Shown here piece after piece: positions 1-7,600 of a DNA stretch of 12,789 nucleotides. The stretch is from Prochlorothrix sp035285005 (lineage in GTDB: Bacteria; Cyanobacteriota; Cyanobacteriia; Prochlorotrichales; Prochlorotrichaceae), in assembly GCA_035285005.1 (NCBI GenBank), contig JAYKIB010000231.1, forward strand, positions 1-12,789. Reading direction: 5' to 3'. The position numbers and the translations under genes are program-made. The notes under the pieces were generated by a model. The model saw nothing but the letters and a program-made list of their open reading frames with translations, ran no database searches and was not told the origin of the DNA. Position 1 is the first letter of the stretch, and every line of letters starts with the position of its first letter.

Positions 1-32
1 CGGTAGATGACAGCACATCACGTCCCCTGGGC

Positions 33-758
33 TTAAATTTCCGCCAGACTCGTGATCACGGGATAATCTTCGGGATCCGTGGGGGCGTTGCCCGGTCGGA
101 CCGATAGACACACCGACATCCCCGCCGATCGGGCAGCGGCCAGTTCTGCGGTGACATCCGACACAAAGAGAATCCGATCGATCGCAGTCCCGATCGTTGT
201 GGCAATGAGGCGATAGCTCTCCACATCCCGCTTCGGGCCCGTGCGCGTGTCGAAATAGCCCTGAATCAGGGATGTTAAATCTCCCTGCTCCGTGTATCGA
301 AAAAGAGACTCCTGGGCCTGGACACTACCGGAGGAGAAGATATAGATCTGCTTACCCCGATCGACCCAACTGCGGAGGGTGGGAGCCACATCATCAAATA
401 ATTGGGAACGCAAGGTGCCATCCCGGTAGCCCTGCTCCCACATTTTGCCCTGGAGCGATTTGAGCGCCGTGGACTTGCGATCGGCCTGAATCAAGGCGTG
501 GATATAGGGAACTGCCCCCTCGGGACTGTCAGGATTCCAAGCCGGGACACCGATCCCCTGGGCCACATCCGTTTCATATTCTTGGTGGAGCAGTGCCAGG
601 TCCCCCTGCACCTCTGGCGTGTGGCCTTGGGTGCGCAAAAAAGATTGGGCCTGGGCTTGGGCAAAGGGGAATAGGGTGCCAAAGACGTAATCTACGGGGG
701 TAGTGGTGCCTTCAATATCCAGGAGGAGGACATCAGCCCGATCGATCCATTGACCCAT
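33..758 (-). CDS. mtnC: Acireductone synthase (enolase-phosphatase E1), methionine salvage
   Basis: The product (241 aa) belongs to the HAD-superfamily enolase-phosphatases. The family enolises 2,3-diketo-5-methylthiopentyl-1-phosphate and removes its phosphate, giving the acireductone of the cytosolic methionine salvage pathway. Visible HAD motifs are motif I DIEGTT with the nucleophile Asp14 and Glu16, motif II SSGS (Ser142-Ser143), Lys176 in TGPK, and motif III SDV with Asp201. The length fits the family. I chose the ATG at 758 because AGAAGGAG lies about 7 nt upstream and the protein then begins right before the conserved core. An in-frame ATG at 791 would add 11 residues without similarity. 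The stop is TAA. The gene lies 158 bp downstream of homoserine dehydrogenase on the same strand, so cotranscription is possible; no other salvage gene is in the window. Confidence 0.95.
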   Translation of the reverse strand: MGQWIDRADVLLLDIEGTTTPVDYVFGTLFPFAQAQAQSFLRTQGHTPEVQGDLALLHQEYETDVAQGIGVPAWNPDSPEGAVPYIHALIQADRKSTALKSLQGKMWEQGYRDGTLRSQLFDDVAPTLRSWVDRGKQIYIFSSGSVQAQESLFRYTEQGDLTSLIQGYFDTRTGPKRDVESYRLIATTIGTAIDRILFVSDVTAELAAARSAGMSVCLSVRPGNAPTDPEDYPVITSLAEI

Positions 759-916
759 GGTGTTTCTCCTTCTGCCAAGGTAGTCAGACAAGATCAGCCC
801 ACAAATTTTAGCAGGGCTTGCAGGGGTTCGGGAGTGTGCTTACCCCCCCATGGCAACGGGTTAGTCTCCCAGTTCGCAGGTTGGGTTGCAAGGCGGGGAG
901 CCAGGGGTTCCTGGGC

Positions 917-2254
917 CTACAGCACGCGCATGACCGTAGCCACATCATTGATGCAGTCCAAATCAGTGATATCACCGATCGCCTGCCAGAAATTCCCTTC
1001 CTGGACCTCGTGGGTCACAATCACGATCGTGGCCCGATCGCCGCTCCCTTCCAACTGCACCACCGACTCCAAACTCACCCCATGGTGACCAAAACAGGTA
1101 CCCAACTGGCCAATCACACCGGGTTGATCATTCGCCTGGAGCCGCGCATAGAAACGGTTTTGGGTATGTTCAATATCCGCGATCGTGCAGTACTGGTGAT
1201 GGGTGCAGGCCAGCAGGGGATCCAATGTGGGCTGGTGGTCCGCAGCGGGGGTGGGGTTGCCCCGTTCCACCGTCAGCAGGGCCGCAATATTGAGCACATC
1301 GGACATAACCGCGCTAGCCGTGGGGCCGGACCCTGCACCGGGGCCGTAGAACATAACCTGACCGATGGGATCCCCTTCCACCAAAATTGCATTATTGACG
1401 CCATTCACGGTCGCAAGCGGGTGATCTTTGGGAATAAGCGTCGGATGAACGCGAATATCAATGGTTTCCGGCTGATTGGGGTCTTTTCCGGGGACCGTGA
1501 CCCGTCGGGCCAAGGCCAGCAGCTTAATCACAAAGCCCAGGCGATCGGCATAGGTAATATCCGTCGCCGTCACCTGACGGATCCCCTCGCTATACACCTC
1601 CGATCGGCGCACCCGTCCGCCGTAGGCCAGAGAAGCCAGAATCGTGATTTTATCCGCCGCATCCCAGCCATCAATATCAGCGGTGGGGTCGGCTTCGGCG
1701 TAGCCCAGCCGTTGGGCCGCCTCCAGCATTTCCAGGAAATTGGCCCCCTCGGCTTGCATTTGGCTCAGGATGTAGTTGGTGGTGCCGTTGATAATGCCGC
1801 TAATGGTGTTGATGCGGTTGGCACAGAGGGACTGCTTCAGGGGTTCAATCACCGGGATCCCGCCACCCACGGCGGCTTCCAGCAGGACATAGACCCCAGC
1901 TTCCCGCGCAGCCTCAAAAATTTCTTCCCCATGGAGGGCAATCACCGCTTTGTTGGCCGTGACCACATGCTTCCCGTTGTCGATCGCTTCCAGAATCAGA
2001 GAGCGGGCCGGTTCAATTCCCCCAATCAGTTCCACCACAATATCAATCTCGGGGTCCGTAACGATGGACACCAGATTCGTTGTGAGAGATCCCTCCGGTA
2101 AGGTCACCGATCGGGACTTGTCCAGGGAGCGAACCCCCACGCGGTGCAGTGCTAACTCCTTGAGGAGGGGATTACGTTGGACGGGATCTAGAAGAATTTT
2201 GACCGTTCCAGTGCCAACGGTACCGAGTCCTAATAAACCAACCTTAAAAGCCAC
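917..2254 (-). CDS. hom: Homoserine dehydrogenase with C-terminal ACT domain
   Basis: The enzyme (445 aa) reduces aspartate semialdehyde to homoserine with NAD(P)H in the cytosol, the branch point toward threonine and methionine. The N-terminal Rossmann fold shows GLGTVG at residues 9-14. Asn101-Lys102 lie in the TANKAV motif. The catalytic domain carries GIINGTTNYIL around residues 153-163 and EADPTADIDGWDAADK around 187-202, which contains the conserved acidic and Lys202 residues. Residues about 365-445 look like an ACT regulatory domain (QPGVIGQLGTCFGHHGVSLE), usual for monofunctional bacterial forms feedback-inhibited by threonine. The start is GTG at 2252-2254, because the glycine-rich nucleotide loop begins immediately after it; GGAAG lies upstream as a weak ribosome binding site. 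The stop is TAG. A long open frame on the opposite strand here is a shadow of this gene. Confidence 0.97.
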   Translation of the reverse strand: MAFKVGLLGLGTVGTGTVKILLDPVQRNPLLKELALHRVGVRSLDKSRSVTLPEGSLTTNLVSIVTDPEIDIVVELIGGIEPARSLILEAIDNGKHVVTANKAVIALHGEEIFEAAREAGVYVLLEAAVGGGIPVIEPLKQSLCANRINTISGIINGTTNYILSQMQAEGANFLEMLEAAQRLGYAEADPTADIDGWDAADKITILASLAYGGRVRRSEVYSEGIRQVTATDITYADRLGFVIKLLALARRVTVPGKDPNQPETIDIRVHPTLIPKDHPLATVNGVNNAILVEGDPIGQVMFYGPGAGSGPTASAVMSDVLNIAALLTVERGNPTPAADHQPTLDPLLACTHHQYCTIADIEHTQNRFYARLQANDQPGVIGQLGTCFGHHGVSLESVVQLEGSGDRATIVIVTHEVQEGNFWQAIGDITDLDCINDVATVMRVL

Positions 2255-2304
2255 AGGCCGCTTCCGTTACTGTATTGCTGACTGAATCTCACGTCGAATC
2301 GCAC

Positions 2305-2363
2305 CTAGGGGCTGTCATCATTTCACCCGAGAATGTCCTCTAAATCAGGGACACAGCCCCTAG
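2305..2363. repeat. Inverted repeat, 11-bp perfect arms
   Basis: CTAGGGGCTGT at 2305-2315 is the exact reverse complement of ACAGCCCCTAG at 2353-2363, with a 37-nt spacer. It lies about 50-110 bp upstream of the hom start codon, so it could be part of the promoter or leader region. The spacing is long for a terminator, and no T-run follows on either side. The role is unknown. Confidence 0.55.
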
Positions 2364-2421
2364 CGTATGCAACTGGGACAGGCGTGTAACGCTGATATCG
2401 CAGGGTTTCTACCGTGATCTT

Positions 2422-2451
2422 GATGACATGCCCTAGGGGGGCGAGGTCATC
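2422..2451. repeat. Short hairpin around a CCTAGG-containing loop
   Basis: GATGAC at 2422-2427 pairs with GTCATC at 2446-2451, and inside it CCC (2431-2433) can pair with GGG (2439-2441). The hairpin lies between hom and the next gene on the same strand. It could be a weak terminator for the upstream gene, but there is no T-run. The loop carries the same CCTAGGGG motif as the neighbouring inverted repeat. Confidence 0.3.
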
Positions 2452-2586
2452 CCTTGGTCCTAGGGGCCGAGCGGGGAAGGCTTAGCTGGGAAGCCTATCG
2501 GGGAAGCCTAGAAGCCTCGGGCAATGCCATTCTCTATTAAACCCTGTGGGGTCAAGTCCAACAAGGGACCACCCCCGGGAGACCAC

Positions 2587-3591
2587 TTACGGGGGAGAAG
2601 GAGCACCCTGGAGGATCAGTCGATCGCCCTCTAGGCGCAGACTATCCACCGGTAAGTTGCCCAGTACCTTGTTCAGTTCTTGATCGAATTTTCCGGGATC
2701 AACCCCCAAACGCTGGGCCAGGTCCGGGAGGCTCAATTGGGTGTTGCCAATTTCCAGGCGTAGGTCATCCTGCCAGTGTAATTGGCCATTTTTGAGGGTC
2801 GGTACGCCCCGCAGACCGATATAGAGATCCCGCCCCCGCAGTCCCGGCACGGTGGCGAGGAGTCGATCGAGGGCCTCGGCTTCCCTGGAGCTCAGGGACT
2901 GGCGGGAGATACGATCGGTGTTCAGGACAAGGCCACCTCGAAAGGTGCCATCGGTGATGGTGGCACCAAAGCCCTGGGCCGATTGTAAGACTGCGGACAA
3001 GCCTCCCTCGTCCCCGGCCTGGGTCACCAGTCGATCGAGGAGCAAGGTCTCCACCTCTGTGCTGGAGAGGGTAAGGCTAGGCGGTGTGGGGACAGGGGGG
3101 GCGGAAGCTTGGACTACGGGAGGGGACGTTACGGGAGATGGGGCTAGGGGAAATTGGCTTGCGGGAGTTTGGGTGACAGCAGACGGACTTGCGACGGACG
3201 GACTTGCGGCAGACGGACTTGTGGCAGACGGACCCGTGGGTGCTGGGGCTAGGGGCGGAGCGGCGGGGGAAGTAGTACCCAGGGGTGGGGTGAGGCTGGT
3301 GGCAGGAACGAGGGTTTTGCGGATAGTTTGCTGGAGTTGGGCCGCTTCCTGGTGCAGGAGCGTGGGATCTCGCTGGGCCAGGAGTCCGGTGTGGGGACTG
3401 CTGGGGTTTGGGGCGTTGGGATGGGTGGCGTTGGGGTTTGGGGTACGGGGATCGGTGGCGTTAGGGGCCGGTGGCGCTTGGTACCAGTCCGGCAAGGCGG
3501 TGAGGCGTTTCCAGGCCAGGTAGGACCACAGACCTGCCCCCAATCCGAGGCCCAGCAGAATCCAACCCAGGGTTTTGAGAAGTTTGGCCAT
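2587..3591 (-). CDS. Membrane-anchored protein with repetitive Pro-rich linker, unknown function
   Basis: I do not recognise a named family. The product (334 aa from the chosen ATG) has an N-terminal transmembrane anchor at residues 8-27 after a short Lys-containing tail (MAKLLKTLGW). A small polar/helical segment follows (about 75-95), set in a long Pro/Ala/Ser/Thr linker (about 38-175). The C-terminal domain (about 176-334) is non-repetitive and probably folded, with repeated LRLE-like strands (RLEIGNTQLSLPDLAQRLGV, then LRLEGDRLIL). It probably faces the periplasm or lumen. An upstream ATG at 3660 would put the start inside a palindromic repeat and place 23 polar residues before the anchor, so I chose 3591; no strong ribosome binding site is visible for it. 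The linker contains in-frame tandem repeats, listed separately. The stop is TAA. Confidence 0.75.
   Translation of the reverse strand: MAKLLKTLGWILLGLGLGAGLWSYLAWKRLTALPDWYQAPPAPNATDPRTPNPNATHPNAPNPSSPHTGLLAQRDPTLLHQEAAQLQQTIRKTLVPATSLTPPLGTTSPAAPPLAPAPTGPSATSPSAASPSVASPSAVTQTPASQFPLAPSPVTSPPVVQASAPPVPTPPSLTLSSTEVETLLLDRLVTQAGDEGGLSAVLQSAQGFGATITDGTFRGGLVLNTDRISRQSLSSREAEALDRLLATVPGLRGRDLYIGLRGVPTLKNGQLHWQDDLRLEIGNTQLSLPDLAQRLGVDPGKFDQELNKVLGNLPVDSLRLEGDRLILQGAPSPP
3180..3239. repeat. Four 15-bp tandem repeats inside a coding linker
   Basis: Four degenerate 15-bp units begin at 3180, 3195, 3210 and 3225, each built around CAGACGGACTTG. On the coding (minus) strand they give PSATS, PSAAS, PSVAS and PSAVT in the Pro/Ser/Ala linker of the membrane-anchored protein. 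The unit is a multiple of three, so copy-number change would keep the frame. Confidence 0.8.
3403..3462. repeat. 30-bp tandem duplication in the same linker
   Basis: Positions 3403-3432 and 3433-3462 are two adjacent 30-bp copies sharing GGGGTTTGGGG at one end and GGTGGCGTT at the other. They encode NATHPNAPNP and NATDPRTPNP, just after the transmembrane anchor. This is a second expansion of the linker, again in multiples of five codons. Confidence 0.8.
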
Positions 3592-3628
3592 GGCACAGCG
3601 AGGGCAATTGGGAACAGTGGCGATCGGG

Positions 3629-3655
3629 GACTTCGATACAGAGACTTCGATACAG
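3629..3655. repeat. 14-bp tandem repeat at the edge of the palindromic element
   Basis: GACTTCGATACAGA at 3629-3642 is followed by GACTTCGATACAG at 3643-3655. The second unit runs into the left inverted end of the 101-bp element, which starts near 3654. Confidence 0.7.
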
Positions 3656-3754
3656 GGCACCGCGATTAATTGAGGCCGGCGGCTTCGCCGCCGGCCTCAA
3701 CCCTGATTCTGCCCTGGGCACTGCGGTCGAAATTTGAATGAATCGCGGTGCCCT
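3654..3754. repeat. 101-bp palindromic repeat element, copy 1 (complete)
   Basis: Outer inverted ends AGGGCACCGCGATT (3654-3667) and AATCGCGGTGCCCT (3741-3754) match perfectly over 14 bp. Inside the left end is a perfect hairpin: 14-bp arms 3670-3683 and 3687-3700 with a 3-nt loop TTC. CAACCCTGATTCT follows the hairpin (3698-3710) and is shared with copy 2. The copy at 12147-12247 has exactly the same length. There is no coding capacity, so this is a MITE-like or REP-like mobile repeat, or a structured RNA spread as a repeat. It sits between two genes that are both on the minus strand. Confidence 0.85.
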
Positions 3755-3761
3755 ACAGACG

Positions 3762-3791
3762 ATCCCACGCCAATCCCACGCCAATCCCACG
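3762..3791. repeat. 11-bp tandem repeat
   Basis: CCAATCCCACG occurs at 3770-3780 and 3781-3791, preceded by a partial unit ATCCCACG at 3762-3769. It lies just right of the 101-bp element, so short tandem duplications flank that element on both sides. Confidence 0.7.
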
Positions 3792-3820
3792 AATAATCGC
3801 CAGGGGACAGCTAACCGTTT

Positions 3821-4075
3821 TTAGAGCAGCGATTCAGGGGGTGGGCAATAGTCACCGCAGTGGATTGCGTCTTCAGAGCAGGCGATCGCGGGCTGGACAC
3901 TACATTTAAGGTAGGGACTACCGGTGAAAAAGCGGCAATGACTACAGGGAATACGGTGGAGGGTGCGGGCTTGGCGGGCAACACTGCCCACGAAGGCGAT
4001 GAGGTGCCAACTGGCCAGGAGGATAAGGGTCCAGGCACACAGGCTAAGGAGGGGAGCGGGGGGAACCGGAATCAT
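3821..4075 (-). CDS. Small cyanobacterial membrane protein with conserved Cys motif
   Basis: The product (84 aa) has one transmembrane helix (about residues 8-31) followed by a Cys-rich tail. Visible pattern: RIPCSHCRFFT with Cys44 and Cys47, then LKCSVQPAIA with Cys58, then EDAIHCGDYC with Cys66, Cys73 and Cys77. From memory, small cyanobacterial proteins of unknown function share IPCxxC-FF, LKC and AIxCxDY in this order, which is why I choose this frame over an overlapping frame of similar length that lacks the pattern. The cysteines could bind a metal or form disulfides; no function is established from the sequence. The ATG at 4075 is preceded within 4 nt by a strong hairpin (4079-4110) and has no clear ribosome binding site. 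The stop is TAA. Confidence 0.75.
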   Translation of the reverse strand: MIPVPPAPLLSLCAWTLILLASWHLIAFVGSVARQARTLHRIPCSHCRFFTGSPYLKCSVQPAIACSEDAIHCGDYCPPPESLL

Positions 4076-4078
4076 AGG

Positions 4079-4110
4079 GTAAGGTCGATCGAGGCTTGGC
4101 CTGACCTTAC
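4079..4110 (-). promoter_or_regulatory. Leader hairpin directly upstream of the Cys-rich protein start
   Basis: GTAAGGTC and GACCTTAC (4079-4086 and 4103-4110) are perfect 8-bp arms. Between them, AGGC and GCCT can extend the stem around the loop CAA, leaving a 5-nt bulge CGATC. On the minus-strand transcript the base of the stem ends 3 nt before the ATG at 4075, so it covers the place where a ribosome binding site would be. This suggests translational control or a leaderless start nearby; neither is shown. Confidence 0.5.
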
Positions 4111-4121
4111 CAGAAGTCCTT

Positions 4122-4139
4122 GGGACGATCGATCGTCCC
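4122..4139. promoter_or_regulatory. 18-bp perfect palindrome, possible operator
   Basis: GGGACGATCGATCGTCCC is perfectly self-complementary. It lies about 47 bp upstream of the start of the Cys-rich membrane protein, a plausible place for a dimeric repressor or activator. CGATCG is very common in this genome, which weakens the operator reading, but the flanking GGGA/TCCC arms extend the symmetry beyond that motif. Confidence 0.35.
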
Positions 4140-4140
4140 T

Positions 4141-4174
4141 CAGCAATTCGTTACTCAGCAATTCGTTACTCAGC
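4141..4174. repeat. 15-bp tandem repeat, two copies plus four bases
   Basis: CAGCAATTCGTTACT is present at 4141-4155 and 4156-4170, followed by CAGC. The copies are identical. It is noncoding and adjoins the 18-bp palindrome upstream of the small membrane protein gene. Confidence 0.8.
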
Positions 4175-4220
4175 GGATGTTTGAGAACTTCGACTCAGAA
4201 CCCTAGGCCCTTGCCGAACT

Positions 4221-4284
4221 CCCCTCCGTCCCCCTTTTGAAGGGAAGAAGAGGCCAAGCCTGCCTTTTACAGGGGGTTAGGGGG
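4221..4284. repeat. C-run/G-run imperfect palindrome of cyanobacterial type
   Basis: A C-rich arm (4221-4238, CCCCTCCGTCCCCCTTTT) faces a G-rich arm (CCTTTTACAGGGGG then TTAGGGGG, 4263-4284). Similar C-run/TTTTA/G-run palindromes are, from memory, abundant dispersed repeats in cyanobacterial genomes. It lies about 60 bp past the stop of the WD40 reading frame, so on the minus strand it could also slow or end transcription, although no T-run follows. Confidence 0.5.
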
Positions 4285-4295
4285 AATTCTCTGGG

Positions 4296-4345
4296 GTATC
4301 TCGATTAATTGTGGCTGTGGCGGGACTGGATCGCGGTGCGTCGCC
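4296..4345. repeat. Decayed copy 4 of the palindromic repeat element
   Basis: TATCTCGATTAATTGTGGC (from 4297) matches the left end and left hairpin arm of copies 1 to 3, and GATCGCGGTGC (4329-4339) matches the right end of copy 1. The right hairpin arm and the middle of the element are missing, which leaves about 50 bp. The remnant ends almost at the stop codon of the WD40 reading frame (4347). Confidence 0.5.
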
Positions 4346-4346
4346 C

Positions 4347-7300
4347 CTAGGGACAGAGATCGGCCCGATCGGCGAGGGCCGGGGTTTGCAAATAGGCCCC
4401 GATCTGATCACACAGCGACTGGACTAACACCGTCTCATCCCCCAGGGTCCAGGTGCGCACCTGGCCATCCTGCCCACCTCCACTGAGCACCTGCTGCCCA
4501 GCACGATCGAAAATAGCGGTCCCCACGCCACCCCAGTGGGCTGGGATCACCGCTAACACAACCCCCTGCTCATTCCACAGGCGGATCGTGCCATCCTCGC
4601 TGCTGCTCAGCACCTGGTTTTTAGTGGGATGGAATTGAACCTCGGTGACCGGGCCTGCATGGCCCCGCAGTTCCGTCAGCATTTCCCCGGTCCGGCTCCA
4701 CAGGCGCACCGTCCCATCGGCACTGCTCGACGCGAGGATTCCCGAGGGGTCGAACACCAGACTCGTAATCCGATCCTGGTGACCCGATCGCGTTTCTAGC
4801 AATTCTCCCTGCTCCGTCCAAATCTGGATCGTGCCATCCACATGGCCCGTGGCCACCTGCCGCCGATCGTCACTCCAGGCGATCGCCATCACCGGATTAA
4901 CCCCTGCATTGAACTCACCCAGTTGCTCCCCCTGGATCGACCAGCGCCGCACAATTCCCAGGGAATCACTCGTGAGCAGCTCCCGCCCGGAACTAGCCCA
5001 GACCAGTCCATAGAGGGGATTATCCCCCTGTTGGCCTAACTCTTGCTCTAATGTGCCATCCTCCTGCCACAGGCGCACGGTTCCGTCCGCACTGGCACTG
5101 GCCAACCGATCCCCCTTGGGATTGAACTGGACCCGGTGGATCGCTCCCCCATGGCCGTCCAGTTCTTGGAGCAAGGTGCCCGATCGGTCCCAAAGTCGCA
5201 CCCGCCCATCACTGCCACCCGTTGCAAGCTGCTGGCCCCGGTCCGTTAGGGCCATTTGGGTGACTTGACCCTGGGAGTCCTGGAACAGGGCAAGGCGCTT
5301 GCCCTGCCGACTCCAGCGCTGGACCAAACCATCGCCGCTGTGGGTGAGTAGGCTCTGACTGTCGGGGCTAAAGGATAAATCCCAGACGGGCGCCGCATGG
5401 GGCGGCAGTTCAGCGAGCTTTTGGCCATCCGCCACGGACCAGAGGCGGGCCGTGTGGCTATTGCTGCGGGTGGCCAGGGTTTGGCCATCGGGACTGAGGA
5501 GCACTTCCCACACTGGCTCCTGGGCCGTCGGGAGAGTGGCAATTTCTCGACCATTGAGGGTCCAGAGGCGGGTACTGCCATCCGCGCTCCCCGTGGCGAG
5601 GACCTGGCCATCCTGGCTAATGCTAATGCTGTAGATCTCGGCAGAGTTGCTGCGCAACACCGATCGGGGATTCCCCGCCCGATCCCAGAGCCGCACCGTC
5701 CCGTCGGCTCCCGCCGTGGCCACAAAGCGACTGTCCGGCGTAAAGGCAATGTCATAAATCTCTCCCTGGTGATCCTGCAGTAGAGCCATATCCAGGGGTT
5801 GCATGGATGAAACGCCCGGTTCTGGCAGTGTCCAGAGGCGAACCCCATTATCTTGACTGCGGGTGGCTAAAAACTGACTGTCAGGACTGAAACTAAAGCT
5901 ATAAATTGGGTTCGCCTGCTCAGGATTCGATTGATCCGCAACCCCCACACCGGACAGCTGGGCCAGTAACTGCCCCCGCGCACTCCAGATCCGGACGGTA
6001 CCATCCCGGCCTCGACTGGCGATGAACTCGCCATTGGGACTGAAGCCCACCTCATACACCCAGCCCTGGTTGGCCCGTAGGGTTTGCAGTAGTTGGCCCG
6101 ATCGGGTCCAGATCCGCACCGTGTTGTCGCTGCCCCCCGTCACCAGTCGATCGCCCGTGGCATTAAAGGCCACATCCAGCACCCAGCCCTGGTGTCCGGC
6201 GAGGGTGGCGATCGGCTGCCCATCCGCACTCCACAGCATCACATGGCCATCGGTGGATCCCGTGGCAATCAGTTCTCCCTGGGGGTCATACGCGGTTTGG
6301 AGAATGCGATCGGGGTGGGCTAGGTACTGCTGTTGGGCGGGCGGTTGCAGTCGCCAGAAGCGGGCCGTCCCATCCCGTCCGCCACTAACCAGGAAGTCTC
6401 CCCGAGAACTATAGGCCAGATCATAGATCCAATCCCCATGGCCCCGAAAGGTTTGGAGCAGCCTGCCCTGGAGGTCCCAGAGGCGAATCGTGCCATCGGT
6501 GCTACTGCTGGCGAGGGTCTGGCCGTCAGGGCTAAACACCACCGTCAGCACGCGGTCCTGGTGACCCTGGAGGATCGCCCGCAGCTGCCCCTGGCGATCC
6601 CAAAGGCGCACGTCATGATCGCTACTCGCGGTGGCTAGCACTTGGCCATCGGGACTAAAGGCCACACTCCACACCGTACTGCCCTGGTTCTCCAATTCTC
6701 CCTGGAGCGTTCCTGCCAAGTCCCAAATACGAACTAAACCATCCCCACCCGCCGTAGCAATGCGGTTTCCGGCGGGATTATAGGTCACATCGTAAATCCA
6801 GCCCGTGTGAGCCGAAAAGTCTCCCAGTAACGTCCCATCCCCACTCCAGCGGTAGACCCGGCCCGACTCTCCAGTACTCACCAACTCATCCCGGATGGGA
6901 CTCCAGGCCACATCAAACATTTGGGGGGCCGTGGCGATCGTGACCGCAGACTGATCCCGCTCTTGGGCCTGGGGGTCCAGCATCACCAGGGGCTGTCCCT
7001 CACTATTCCAGAGTTGCACGGTCCCGTTACGGCCTGCGGTGGCCAATTTCAGCCCATCAGGACTCCAGGCCACCTCATAAACCTGCTCCTGGCTGAGATC
7101 GCCGTCTAATGCCCCCACCCGTTTCCCCTGGGCATCCCACAACTGGACCCGACCCTCCCGATCACTGGTGACCAAGAGGGGGCTGCCCACCTCGGCCAGG
7201 AGGTTTTGGCCGCTGCTGGGGACTGGCACAGCCCCCAGGGTGACTGCGGAGGTTGGGTCAGACTCTGCACCTGGGCCTGAGACCCTATCCTCCTCGGACA

Positions 7301-7591
7301 TTGCGCCGCTGTCCGTCGCCCGGGGCTGACGGAAGGCTTGGGGATTGAGGGCAAGGCTGACAATGCCCCCCCCGCACTGGGAAACTGGTGAAATTCCTGG
7401 GCCTGGTACAAACTTTGCTGCAGTCCCGCCTCGATCGACTCGCCCAACTGAGCTTGCAACCAGCGGGCGATCGGAGCCGACTTCCACTGTTGATACGCTT
7501 CCAAACTGGCTAGCTGGGCCTCTAAATCCCGGTTCTCCACGAGGGCTTGGCGCACTGCCGTTGTCAGGCTCGCGATCTCTTGCCCCTCCAT
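4347..7591 (-). CDS. WD40-repeat half of the caspase-like/STAND protein, with a frame change at a G8 run
   Basis: This is the C-terminal half of the long STAND protein. It reads from an ATG at 7591, which is in frame with the upstream half four codons after that half's TAG. The first 75 residues (RQALVENRDLEAQLASLEAY, then QQWKSAPIARWLQ) form the linker after the membrane helix. At eight G (7366-7373) the coding signal moves to the -1 frame and stays open for 1,006 more residues. About 22 WD40 units follow (SPDGxxLATxxxDGTVRLW pattern), enough for roughly three seven-bladed propellers, ending in LCDQIGAYLQ and ADRADLCP. WD40 propellers in STAND proteins usually sense ligands or partner proteins. 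Without frameshifting, WD40 synthesis would need a start such as ATG 7487 or 7301. No ribosome binding site is visible at 7591. The final stop is TAG. It is broken or recoded; I cannot decide which. Confidence 0.85.
7366..7373 (-). other. Eight-G homopolymer at the frame switch
   Basis: On the coding strand the run reads GCG GGG GGG G in the incoming frame, a G-GGG-GGG heptamer of the kind used for -1 slippage. Re-reading one G gives GGC ATT GTC and enters the WD40 frame. A ninth G in the real genome would also join the frames without slippage. The incoming frame looks coding up to this point and degenerates afterwards; the WD40 frame does the reverse. Confidence 0.8.
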
Positions 7592-7600
7592 GGCCTGTCG

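Larger units (their letters stand above)
2255..2586. other. Intergenic region upstream of hom with inverted repeats
   Basis: I see no credible gene in this stretch of about 330 bp. It should hold the hom promoter on the minus strand and the 3' flank of the Pro-rich membrane protein gene. I could not pick a convincing -35/-10 pair. It contains two inverted repeats, listed separately, several copies of a CCTAGGGG motif (about 2304, 2432 and 2458), and a degenerate short repetition of GGGAAGCCT between about 2475 and 2517. Confidence 0.6.

Noticed and set aside
901..914. Hairpin CCAGG-GGTT-CCTGG just past the hom stop
   Set aside because: It has only five base pairs and no T-run on the minus strand, so I do not call it a terminator.
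818..2101. Long open frame (427 codons) on the plus strand opposite homoserine dehydrogenase
   Set aside because: The minus frame is an unmistakable homoserine dehydrogenase. The plus frame lacks any recognisable domain and is a typical GC-rich shadow.
3180..3239. CRISPR-like regular repetition
   Set aside because: The units are 15 bp with no spacers and encode a Pro/Ser linker. No array with unique spacers was found anywhere in the window.
2852..3523. Plus-strand open frame of 223 codons with Ala/Asp/Gly repeats (GLATDGLAADGLVADG)
   Set aside because: It is the reverse reading of the 15-bp coding repeats in the membrane-anchored protein. The minus frame has an anchor and a non-repetitive C-terminal domain, so it is the real one.
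3811..4038. Overlapping minus-strand frame of 75 codons in the small-protein region
   Set aside because: It has no ordered Cys pattern or membrane helix; the other frame carries the conserved IPCxxC-FF, LKC and AIxCxDY series.
4092..4261. AGGCTTGGCCT at 4092-4102 and its reverse complement at 4251-4261
   Set aside because: An 11-bp match 150 bp apart, already inside two separate local hairpins; it may be chance.
7106..7366. Continuation of the linker frame past the G8 tract down to its own stop
   Set aside because: After the tract the sequence becomes low-quality Pro/Ser/Arg text, while the -1 frame gives a WD40 unit (LLVTSDREGRVQLWD).
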